DNA from: Bacteroides sp. UBA7335
GTDB taxonomy: Bacteria > Bacteroidota > Bacteroidia > Bacteroidales > Bacteroidaceae
Assembly: GCA_002471185.1 (NCBI GenBank)
Contig: DKPL01000023.1
Location: 4,424-10,278 of the forward strand
Direction of reading: 5' to 3'
Length of the DNA: 5,855 nucleotides
Part shown: positions 1 to 5,855 of the stretch, one piece after another
Numbering within the stretch: the stretch's first letter is position 1
How the letters are laid out: the number at the start of each line of letters is the position of its first letter
Notes under the pieces: generated by a model
Database searches by the model: none
What the model saw: only the letters and a program-made list of their open reading frames with translations
What the model was told of the DNA's origin: nothing
Program-made: the position numbers and the translations under genes

Positions 1-512
1 AAACTAAAGCTATTAGTATGGGGGCAAATGCTTATATAACTAAGCCATTCAGTAAGGATTATTTGGTGGCTCGTATTGAACAATTGCTTAATGAAAGAAA
101 GTTATTTCAGGAACGTGTATGGCAGTCAACTCAAGAACCTCAACTTGAGGATAACTATGAACAGTTTTTGGTGAAGAAAGATGTTCAGTTTATAGAGAAA
201 ATTCATCAAGTGATTGAGGAAAATCTAGAAAATAGTGACTTTAATATTGATACAATTGCTTCTACAATAGGATTAAGTCGCTCTGCATTCTTTAAAAAGC
301 TTAAAGGCTTAACCGGTTTTGCCCCAGTTGATTTGGTAAAAGAAATTCGTTTAAACAAGTCTATTGAATTGATAAAAAGCTCTGATATGACAATAACTGA
401 AATCGCTTTTGCTGTAGGATTTAAGGATTCAGGTTATTTTAGTAAATGCTTCCGCAAGAAATATAATCAATCGCCTCGTGAATATTTAACTGAATGGCGC
501 AAAATTAAATAA
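1..512 (+). CDS. Hybrid two-component system regulator, C-terminal fragment (receiver end plus AraC-type HTH)
   Basis: The gene is open at the left window edge; the first complete codon is at 3 and the stop is TAA at 510-512, leaving 169 codons. The Met at 18 lies inside a domain and is not a real start. Fragment residues 1-30 are the end of a response-regulator receiver domain: GANAYITKPF holds the conserved Lys-Pro of the last receiver strand, followed by the closing helix. A linker of about 35 residues leads to an AraC-family domain with two helix-turn-helix units, about residues 80-105 (IASTIGLSRSAFFKKLKGLTG region) and 129-158 (EIAFAVGF, then YFSKCF and QSPREY, the AraC signature end). 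Receiver followed by AraC at the C terminus is the layout of Bacteroidetes hybrid two-component systems, whose missing N-terminal part would hold a periplasmic sensor, one membrane span and a histidine kinase. These proteins usually control neighbouring glycan-degradation genes, here probably the two enzyme genes downstream. A plain response regulator of the AraC type cannot be fully excluded because the N terminus is outside the window. Confidence 0.93.
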   Translation, partial: TKAISMGANAYITKPFSKDYLVARIEQLLNERKLFQERVWQSTQEPQLEDNYEQFLVKKDVQFIEKIHQVIEENLENSDFNIDTIASTIGLSRSAFFKKLKGLTGFAPVDLVKEIRLNKSIELIKSSDMTITEIAFAVGFKDSGYFSKCFRKKYNQSPREYLTEWRKIK

Positions 513-517
513 TATTG

Positions 518-557
518 AATGGTTAGTAAGAGTTTCTTGCTAGCCATTTTTCTTTTT
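518..557 (+). terminator. Intrinsic terminator of the regulator gene
   Basis: A 13-bp stem (518-530 with 536-548, including two G-U pairs) has a 5-nt loop (AGTTT) and is followed by a T-rich tract (549-557, one C at 552). It starts 5 bases after the stop codon of the regulator. It should separate the regulator transcript from the downstream enzyme genes, so these probably have their own promoter. Confidence 0.85.
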
Positions 558-602
558 AGTGATTTGTAGTTTTGAGTTATAGAGGTTTAGTGATTAGTAG
601 TT
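555..602 (+). repeat. Near-perfect 17-nt direct repeat, possible regulator operator
   Basis: Two copies, TTTAGTGATTTGTAGTT at 555-571 and TTTAGTGATTAGTAGTT at 586-602, differ at one base. Their starts are 31 bp apart, close to three helical turns, so proteins bound to both would sit on the same face of the DNA. Similarity fades but continues to 580/611 (21 of 26 bases overall). AraC-type regulators often bind tandem direct repeats, and the gene just upstream encodes one. The first copy overlaps the T tract of the terminator. The operator role is inferred; the repeat itself is directly visible. Confidence 0.6.
567..574 (+). promoter_or_regulatory. Possible Bacteroidetes -7 promoter element
   Basis: TAGTTTTG matches the Bacteroidetes -7 consensus TAnnTTTG. 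No clear TTTG-type -33 element lies about 20 bases upstream, where the terminator stem and T tract are. If used, it would give a leader of about 130 bases before the lyase start at 711. It also overlaps the first repeat copy, which would be unusual for an activator site. It is a weak candidate; no better match was found in 575-710. Confidence 0.25.
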
Positions 603-710
603 ATTGGTAATATTGAGTATTTCATTTTAACTAAAAAATGATTTTATAGATTACAAAAAATACGCTGGTGCGTCTACCTATAAATAACGAATAATTAAGG
701 CATACAAGAA

Positions 711-2393
711 ATGAAAACTATTCAAAAGATATTAGTTGCATCCGCACTAGCAGCTTGTGTACAAACTGTAGCTGCTCAATATCCAGTCATTCCGGATTCG
801 GTTAAGTTAAGAGGTAAAATGCAAGAACAAGAGTTTGAAAATAAATCAGATGAGGCTTGGCAAAAAGCATTACCTATAGTTCTTGATGAAGCACTTAAGG
901 GGCGTCCGTATAAACCTTGGGCATCTAATCCTAATGATTTAATTAAAAGTAACATCCCTGCTTTCCCTGGAGCTGAGGGAGGAGGAGCATACACTCCGGG
1001 TGGTCGTGGTGGTAAAGTGATTGTTGTAACATCATTAGATGATAGCGGTCCGGGTACGTTACGCGAAGCTTGTGAAACTGGTGGTGCTCGAATCGTAGTT
1101 TTTAATGTTGCCGGTGAAATAAAATTAAAATCACCTATAAACATTCGTGCTCCATATATTACCATTGCTGGTCAAACAGCTCCAGGTGATGGGGTATGTG
1201 TAACCGGAGGATCTTTTCTTTTAGATACACACGATATTATTATTCGTCATATGCGCTTTCGACGTGGTGCACAAGATGTTGCATTTAGAGATGATGCATT
1301 GGGAGGTAACTGTGTTGGGAATGTAATTATCGACCACTGCTCAGCTAGTTGGGGGTTAGATGAAAATATGTCTATCTACCGTCATGTTTATGATCGTGAT
1401 TCAACTGGAAGAGGTTTGAAGTTACCAACTGTAAATGTAACCATACAAAACTCAATTTTTTCAGAAGCTTTAGATACCTATAATCATGCATTTGGAGCTA
1501 CAATTGGTGGACACAACAGCTTGTTTGCTCGCAATCTGTTTGCTTCGAATATTAGTCGGAACTGTTCGATTGGTATGGATGGTGGTTTTAATTTAGTCAA
1601 TAATGTGACTTTCAACTGGTGGAATAGATCTGTAGATGGTGGTGATGAAAACAGCCGTTTGAATATTATTAATAACTATTATAAGCCAGGTCCAATAACT
1701 CCACTCGATAAACCAATTGCTCATCGTATTGTAAAACCAGAGTCTAGCCGTGATAAAAATAAGCCTAATACTTTTGGAAAAGCTTATGTGAGCGGAAATA
1801 TTGTAGAAGGCAATAAGCGTGTAACCAAAAATAATTGGGATGGTGGTGTGCAGGTCTACAATGAACCTAATGCTGGCGCATTTATGGATGATATAAAAGT
1901 AGATACGCCTTTTGAGATGCCTCATGTAACTATAATGGATGCAAAATCAGCATATAACTTTGTGCTTGATAATGTTGGTGCAACTTTCCCCAAAAGAGAT
2001 GCGGTAGATACTCGTGTTGTAAAGTCGGTAAGAACTGGTAAAGCCATTTATGTAAAGGATGCTCAACCTTATGAAACTCCTTATGTGAAACGTAGACTCC
2101 CAGCTGATTCTTATAAACAAGGTATCATTACAGACATTAGTCAAGTTGGTGGTTTGCCTCAGTACAATGGTACTCCTTATGTAGATACAGACGGCGATGG
2201 TATGCCTGATGCTTGGGAGGTAAAGTATGGTTTGAATCCAAATGATGCTTCTGATGCAAACTTAGATATGAATGGGGATGGATATACTAATATTGAAAAA
2301 TATATTAATGGTATAAATCCTACAGAAAAGATAGATTGGACTGATGTGAAAAATAATTATGACACACTGTCTAAACGCAAATCTTTATTCTAA
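711..2393 (+). CDS. Secreted pectate lyase-like protein, polysaccharide lyase family 1-like
   Basis: The 560-residue protein probably cleaves a uronic-acid glycan by beta-elimination in the periplasm or outside the cell. Residues 1-22 form a signal peptide (KTIQK, then a hydrophobic stretch) with likely cleavage in TVAA|QYP. Residues 24-82 are a helical N-terminal extension. The right-handed beta-helix starts at IPAFPGAEGGGAYTPGGRGG (82-101), followed by SLDDSGPGTLREA (108-120) and ITIAGQTAPGDGV (150-162). DHCSASWGLDEN (208-219) supplies acidic residues typical of the calcium site, and Arg283 in ISRNC is the likely catalytic arginine; Cys285 stands where I expect Pro. NIINNYYKPGP (318-328) is another family signature. 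Residues 491-534 form a calcium-binding module (DTDGDGMPDAWE, then DMNGDGYTN). The start at 711 fits the signal peptide; only a weak AAGG at 697-700 precedes it. The next gene follows after 25 nt, suggesting an operon. Pectate or homogalacturonan is the best substrate guess; family membership is surer than substrate. Confidence 0.88.
   Translation: MKTIQKILVASALAACVQTVAAQYPVIPDSVKLRGKMQEQEFENKSDEAWQKALPIVLDEALKGRPYKPWASNPNDLIKSNIPAFPGAEGGGAYTPGGRGGKVIVVTSLDDSGPGTLREACETGGARIVVFNVAGEIKLKSPINIRAPYITIAGQTAPGDGVCVTGGSFLLDTHDIIIRHMRFRRGAQDVAFRDDALGGNCVGNVIIDHCSASWGLDENMSIYRHVYDRDSTGRGLKLPTVNVTIQNSIFSEALDTYNHAFGATIGGHNSLFARNLFASNISRNCSIGMDGGFNLVNNVTFNWWNRSVDGGDENSRLNIINNYYKPGPITPLDKPIAHRIVKPESSRDKNKPNTFGKAYVSGNIVEGNKRVTKNNWDGGVQVYNEPNAGAFMDDIKVDTPFEMPHVTIMDAKSAYNFVLDNVGATFPKRDAVDTRVVKSVRTGKAIYVKDAQPYETPYVKRRLPADSYKQGIITDISQVGGLPQYNGTPYVDTDGDGMPDAWEVKYGLNPNDASDANLDMNGDGYTNIEKYINGINPTEKIDWTDVKNNYDTLSKRKSLF
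2181..2312 (+). other. C-terminal calcium-binding DxDGDG module of the lyase
   Basis: Residues 491-534 of the lyase contain DTDGDGMPDAWEVKYGLNP and, about 27 residues after the first Asp cluster, DMNGDGYTNIEKY. These are two Asp/Gly calcium loops like thrombospondin type 3 or dockerin-like EF-hand loops. Such tails are common on secreted Bacteroidetes lyases. They probably stabilise the enzyme with calcium. A true cellulosomal dockerin role is not supported. Confidence 0.7.
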
Positions 2394-2418
2394 ATATCGT
2401 TTAAACACATTATTGTAT

Positions 2419-5400
2419 ATGAAGATAAAAGTTGGATTAATAGCATTGACTCTATTGTCCTGTATTAATTGTAATTACGCTCAGTCATCAGGCATAATAA
2501 TAAAAAATGACTCTCTGATATATAATATGGATGAATTGGGAAATCGTGTGCTTGATTTCTCGTTTTGTGGCTACCGCAATTCATCTGTAGCTATTCCCAA
2601 TGTGAAGAATGTAATCTTTGTATCGTGGAAGTCTGGTGATAACTCAGAACGCATTCAGCGAGCCATTGATTATGTTGCATCTTTACCAATGGCAAAAGAT
2701 GGTTTTAGGGGAGCTGTTTTGTTGGACGATGGAGAATTTATTCTTGAACAAAGTCTTCGAATTGAAAATTCAGGTGTTGTTCTTCGTGGAAAAAATAAGA
2801 ATAAAACGATTTTAAAACTAAATGGAACTAATCGCGGTTCTTTAATTTATATTGAAGGCGAAAATGATAGAGTCAACTTGGATACTTTACAAGTTGTGTC
2901 TTCTTATGTACCGGTAAATAATACCTCTTTTCAAATAGCGAGTGTAGCAGAGTTGAAGAAAGGAGATCGTATAACTATTTCACGTCCCTCCACTAAAGAA
3001 TGGATTGAATCTTTGGGCTGCAATATTTATGGTGGTGGAATTAGTGCTTTAGGTTGGAAACCTGGTGATGTAGACTTAACCTGGGATAGAACCATTTCCT
3101 CAATAACTAATGATGGTTTCGTTACTATTGATTCGCCAATTAGTATGGCTTTGGATAGTCGTTGGGGCGATGCTACAGTGTCTCCTTATAGATGGACAGG
3201 GCGTATTGCTGATATTGGAGTTGAAAATCTTACTCTAATTTCAGGATATAATACAGCTTATTTAAATGACGAAGATCATGCATGGATAGGGGTTTCAATA
3301 GATAACGCAGAAAACTGCTGGATTCGAAATGTAGATTTCAGAAATTTTGCAGGTAGTGCTGTTGCAATTCAGCCACTAGCTTCAAAAATAACAGTTGAAG
3401 ATTGTATTGCTAGTGAACCAATTTCTGAAATTGGAGGAATGCGCCGTCAGACTTTCTTGACTTATGGTCAACAAAGTTTATTTCAACGTTGTTACTCGGA
3501 AAATGGAATTCATGATTTTGCGGTAGGCTATAACGCTGCTGGGCCAAATGCCTTTGTGCAGTGTGAAGCTGTTAATGCCAATGGTTTTAGTGGCTCAGTG
3601 GGCGCTATGGCTCCTGGACTTTTGTATGATGTTGTCGATATTGATGGGAATAATCTTACTTTTAAGAATTTAGGACAACATAAAAATGGGGCAGGGTGGA
3701 ACACGGCTAATAGTATGTTTTGGCAATCTACAGCATCCGAGGTAGAATGTTATTCTCCGGCTAAAGATGCTACGAATAGAGCTTACGGTTGTTGGGCACA
3801 ATTTTCCGGTGATGGTGAATGGGCTGAATCTAATAATCATATTCGTCCGCGAAGTTTATTTTATGCTCAATTGGCTACTAGATTAGGGGTTCAAGATATA
3901 GCGTATGCACGTATTATGCCTTTGATGACAAATAGTACGAGTAGTCCAACCATTGAACAAGCCGAAATTATGGCTAAAGAAGCGCTTTTGCCACGATTGC
4001 AGTTAGTAGATTGGATAAATTCAAGAAAACTAGAGATTGACACCTTGGCTTTGGGTTTGTTGCAAGTAGATCGTTTGAAAAATAAAAAAATCAATAGTTC
4101 AAATGCTCTAGTGGATTATGCAATAAAAGATGGTCGTATTACTGCAAATGGTGCCTTGTTATCAGGTAGAAAACATGAAGTGCCTTGGTGGAATGGAAAT
4201 TTAAAAAACACCTTCCTTCCAAAGTCAAAAATTCATCTTACTCGCTTTGTACCTGGACGAGAAGGTAATGGATTGACAGATCGAATAGATTCGGTTATAA
4301 ACTATATGGTTAATAATGATATACTTGTTCTTGATCATAACTATGGCTTGTGGTATGAGCGTCGTAGAGACGATCATGAACGCATTCGTCGCAGAGACGG
4401 TGATGTATGGGGACCATTTTATGATCAACCATTTGCTAGAAGTGGTGAAGGTATTGCTTGGGAAGGGTTAAGTAAATATGATTTAACTCGTCCTAACTTA
4501 TGGTATTGGAGTAGACTTAAAGAATTTGCTGATAAGGGAGCAGAAAAAGGATTACTCTTGTTTCATGAGAACTATTTTCAACATAATATTCTTGAAGCAG
4601 GTGCCCATTGGGTCGATTCTCCTTGGCGTTCGGCCAATAATATAAATGAGACAGGTTTTCAGGAACCTGTTAATTTTACAGGTGATAAACGCATATTTAC
4701 TGCTGATAGCTTTTATGATATAACTCATCCTGTTCGTCGTGAATTGCATCGACAATATATAAGACAGGGTTTAAATAACTTTGCAGATTCTCCCAATGTT
4801 GTTCAACTTATTAGTGCAGAATATACCGGTCCACTTCATTTTGTGGAGTTTTGGCTTGATGTAATAAAGGAGTGGGAGGATGAAACTGGAAAAAGTGTTT
4901 TAGTGGCACTTAGCACCACAAAGGATGTACAAGATGCTATTCTTGCTAATCCATATTATAATCCTATGATCGATATTATTGATATCCGTTATTGGCATTA
5001 CAATACAACTGGACTTTATGCTCCTGAAGGTGGAAAGAATCTTGCACCGCGCCAACATGCTCGAAAGGTAAAAGTTGGTAAAGTAACCTATGATGAAGCC
5101 TATAAAGCTGTATCTGAGTATCGCTCAAAATATCCCGATAAAGCCGTGACATACTATGCTCAAAACTATCCTGATATGGCATGGGCAGTTTTAATGGCAG
5201 AAGGTTCATGTCCAGTACTACCGATAACAGATATTAAGTTTTTGGAAGCTATTTCAAGTATGAAAAGTGTAGATACACATAATCGTAATTATCAGAAAAT
5301 GGTAAATTCTGATACGGGATGTATCATTTATTCCCATTCCAAATCAATTATTCCCATACAGTTGCCTACTGGTAAATATCAATTAATATATATCAATCCT

Positions 5401-5508
5401 AAAAATGGTGAAAGGAAGGTTTTAGATAAGAGCTTGATTATCAGTGGTAAATACAATCTTGATACTTCTAACTATCCGGTAGGGATTTATTGGTTTAATA
5501 GAATATAA
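2419..5508 (+). CDS. Secreted bimodular protein: pectate-lyase-superfamily beta-helix fused to DUF6298-like glycosidase-like domain
   Basis: The 1029-residue protein starts at the ATG at 2419. Its signal peptide (MKIKVGLIALTLLSC, probable cleavage NYA|Q at 21/22) fits there, while the in-frame ATG at 2359 would bury it and overlap the lyase gene. Residues about 60-430 look like a right-handed beta-helix: SGDNSERIQRAIDYV (72-86), FRGAVLLDDGEF (96-107) and GVVLRGKNKNKTIL (119-132) match pectate-lyase-3 type openings, and GIHDF, GPNAF and GLLYD (363-404) are later turns. Residues about 430-590 are a linker. Residues about 590-880 read like a (beta/alpha)8 hydrolase: LDHNYGLWYERRR (638-650), LLLFHENYF (712-720), QLISAEYTGP (796-805) and IDIIDIRYWHY (851-861). 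Glu801 and Glu717 are candidate acids. A small beta domain (about 955-1029) ends the protein, like the last domain of some glycoside hydrolases. I recall this second half as DUF6298, function unknown. It probably forms an operon with the lyase and acts on the same glycan. The reaction cannot be assigned. Confidence 0.85.
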   Translation: MKIKVGLIALTLLSCINCNYAQSSGIIIKNDSLIYNMDELGNRVLDFSFCGYRNSSVAIPNVKNVIFVSWKSGDNSERIQRAIDYVASLPMAKDGFRGAVLLDDGEFILEQSLRIENSGVVLRGKNKNKTILKLNGTNRGSLIYIEGENDRVNLDTLQVVSSYVPVNNTSFQIASVAELKKGDRITISRPSTKEWIESLGCNIYGGGISALGWKPGDVDLTWDRTISSITNDGFVTIDSPISMALDSRWGDATVSPYRWTGRIADIGVENLTLISGYNTAYLNDEDHAWIGVSIDNAENCWIRNVDFRNFAGSAVAIQPLASKITVEDCIASEPISEIGGMRRQTFLTYGQQSLFQRCYSENGIHDFAVGYNAAGPNAFVQCEAVNANGFSGSVGAMAPGLLYDVVDIDGNNLTFKNLGQHKNGAGWNTANSMFWQSTASEVECYSPAKDATNRAYGCWAQFSGDGEWAESNNHIRPRSLFYAQLATRLGVQDIAYARIMPLMTNSTSSPTIEQAEIMAKEALLPRLQLVDWINSRKLEIDTLALGLLQVDRLKNKKINSSNALVDYAIKDGRITANGALLSGRKHEVPWWNGNLKNTFLPKSKIHLTRFVPGREGNGLTDRIDSVINYMVNNDILVLDHNYGLWYERRRDDHERIRRRDGDVWGPFYDQPFARSGEGIAWEGLSKYDLTRPNLWYWSRLKEFADKGAEKGLLLFHENYFQHNILEAGAHWVDSPWRSANNINETGFQEPVNFTGDKRIFTADSFYDITHPVRRELHRQYIRQGLNNFADSPNVVQLISAEYTGPLHFVEFWLDVIKEWEDETGKSVLVALSTTKDVQDAILANPYYNPMIDIIDIRYWHYNTTGLYAPEGGKNLAPRQHARKVKVGKVTYDEAYKAVSEYRSKYPDKAVTYYAQNYPDMAWAVLMAEGSCPVLPITDIKFLEAISSMKSVDTHNRNYQKMVNSDTGCIIYSHSKSIIPIQLPTGKYQLIYINPKNGERKVLDKSLIISGKYNLDTSNYPVGIYWFNRI

Positions 5509-5515
5509 TATTTAT

Positions 5516-5550
5516 AAAAGGATATCAACACAAATTGATATCCTTTTTTT
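5516..5550 (+). terminator. Intrinsic terminator after the bimodular gene
   Basis: A perfect 13-bp stem (5516-5528 with 5535-5547; core AAGGATATCAA / TTGATATCCTT) has a 6-nt loop (CACAAA) and runs into further T residues (5548-5550). It begins 8 bases after the stop codon at 5506-5508 and closes the two-gene enzyme unit, separating it from the sigma factor gene. Confidence 0.88.
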
Positions 5551-5658
5551 ATTTGAAACAATAAAAAGGGAATATTAAGTAAAGTATGTTGTATAACAGC
5601 TTATCTATTATTTCATTTTAAGGACCAAAAATTCCATAAGAAAGGCTCAGACTATCCA

Positions 5659-5666
5659 TAATTTTG
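5659..5666 (+). promoter_or_regulatory. Possible -7 promoter element for the sigma factor gene
   Basis: TAATTTTG matches the Bacteroidetes -7 consensus TAnnTTTG and would place a transcript start about 30 bases before the ATG at 5704. The -33 region lacks a clear TTTG, so support comes from position and one element only. The rest of the gap (5551-5703) is AT-rich, and I see no gene or other structured element in it. Confidence 0.4.
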
Positions 5667-5703
5667 CTTCATCAAAAACAATCAAGTTTATTTTAATTAT
5701 ACT

Positions 5704-5855
5704 ATGATGAACCAAAATTCAAATGATAAAGTTGTTAGTCTAATTTCTGCATTCCAATCTGGAGATGTAAATGCATTCTCTACATTGTATGATATGCACA
5801 TTAATATATTATTAAATTATGGTAGCAGACTAACTACTGATAAAGAATTGCTAAA
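5704..5855 (+). CDS. ECF-type RNA polymerase sigma-70 factor, N-terminal fragment
   Basis: The reading frame opens with two tandem ATG codons (5704 and 5707) and runs unbroken for 50 codons to the window end. The residues LISAFQSGDVNAFSTLYDMH followed by INILLNYGSRLTTDKELLK match the start of sigma region 2 of Bacteroidetes ECF sigma factors: a GDxxAFxxLYD motif, then a helix around a small aromatic/Gly position, then the region that would lead into the conserved DxxQDVF motif, which lies outside the window. Which ATG is used is unclear, and no Shine-Dalgarno sequence is present, as is usual in this phylum. Its own terminator-separated position suggests a separate unit. ECF factors of this type are usually paired with an anti-sigma protein and SusC/SusD-like outer membrane genes downstream. 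Confidence 0.82.
   Translation, partial: MMNQNSNDKVVSLISAFQSGDVNAFSTLYDMHINILLNYGSRLTTDKELL

Noticed and set aside
662..678. Small hairpins in the leader before the lyase (ACGC/GCGT and GGT/ACC)
   Set aside because: Stems of 3-4 bp that compete with each other; too weak to call a riboswitch or regulatory RNA.
776..1165. 129-codon open frame on the minus strand
   Set aside because: It lies entirely antisense to the conserved N-terminal part of the lyase, and its translation has no recognisable domain; a shadow of the real gene.
2359..2418. Upstream in-frame ATG at 2359 as the start of the bimodular gene
   Set aside because: It would overlap the end of the lyase gene and put 20 polar residues before a typical signal peptide; the ATG at 2419 gives a clean signal peptide and a 25-nt gap.
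2419..2475. LLSC as a lipobox in the bimodular protein
   Set aside because: Leu at the second position is a poor fit, the following residues are not a lipoprotein export signal, and NYA|Q gives a normal signal peptidase I site.
4976..5209. Minus-strand open frames inside the bimodular gene (also around 3891-4755)
   Set aside because: They are short, antisense to a well-supported coding region, and show no domain or start signal.
5587..5598. Short inverted repeat TGTT-GTAT-AACA before the sigma factor gene
   Set aside because: A 4-bp stem in AT-rich DNA is expected by chance.

Overview
The window looks like part of a polysaccharide-utilisation region from an AT-rich member of the Bacteroidetes, probably Bacteroidales. 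The evidence is a hybrid two-component regulator ending in an AraC-type domain, secreted beta-helix lyase-type enzymes with signal peptides ending before Gln, starts without good Shine-Dalgarno sequences, TAnnTTTG-like promoter elements, and the start of a Bacteroidetes-type ECF sigma factor. All four protein genes lie on the + strand. The species cannot be told from this sequence.

Layout: (1) Positions 3-512 hold the 3' end of a regulator: the end of a receiver domain followed by a complete AraC-type DNA-binding domain. It ends in a strong intrinsic terminator (518-557). (2) The 198-base gap to the next gene carries a near-perfect 17-nt direct repeat with a 31-bp period, a plausible operator for that regulator. 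(3) Positions 711-2393 encode a 560-aa secreted family PL1-like pectate lyase with a C-terminal calcium-binding DxDGDG module. (4) After 25 nt comes a 1029-aa secreted protein (2419-5508) that joins an N-terminal pectate-lyase-superfamily beta-helix to a large domain of unknown function. That domain reads like a (beta/alpha)8 glycosidase fold with a small C-terminal beta domain; I associate it with DUF6298. A hairpin with a T tract (5516-5550) closes this two-gene unit. (5) After a 153-base AT-rich gap with one promoter-like element, position 5704 starts an ECF sigma-70 factor cut off by the window end.

How they may work together: the regulator probably senses an oligosaccharide in the periplasm and switches on the two-gene enzyme unit. 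The PL1-like lyase would cut a uronic-acid-containing glycan (pectin is the best guess). The large bimodular protein would act on the same glycan or its fragments. The sigma factor after the terminator probably opens a separate transcription unit, which in this phylum often continues with an anti-sigma factor and SusC/SusD-like transport genes. The most interesting item is the bimodular 1029-aa protein, whose second half is a candidate uncharacterised carbohydrate-active enzyme.
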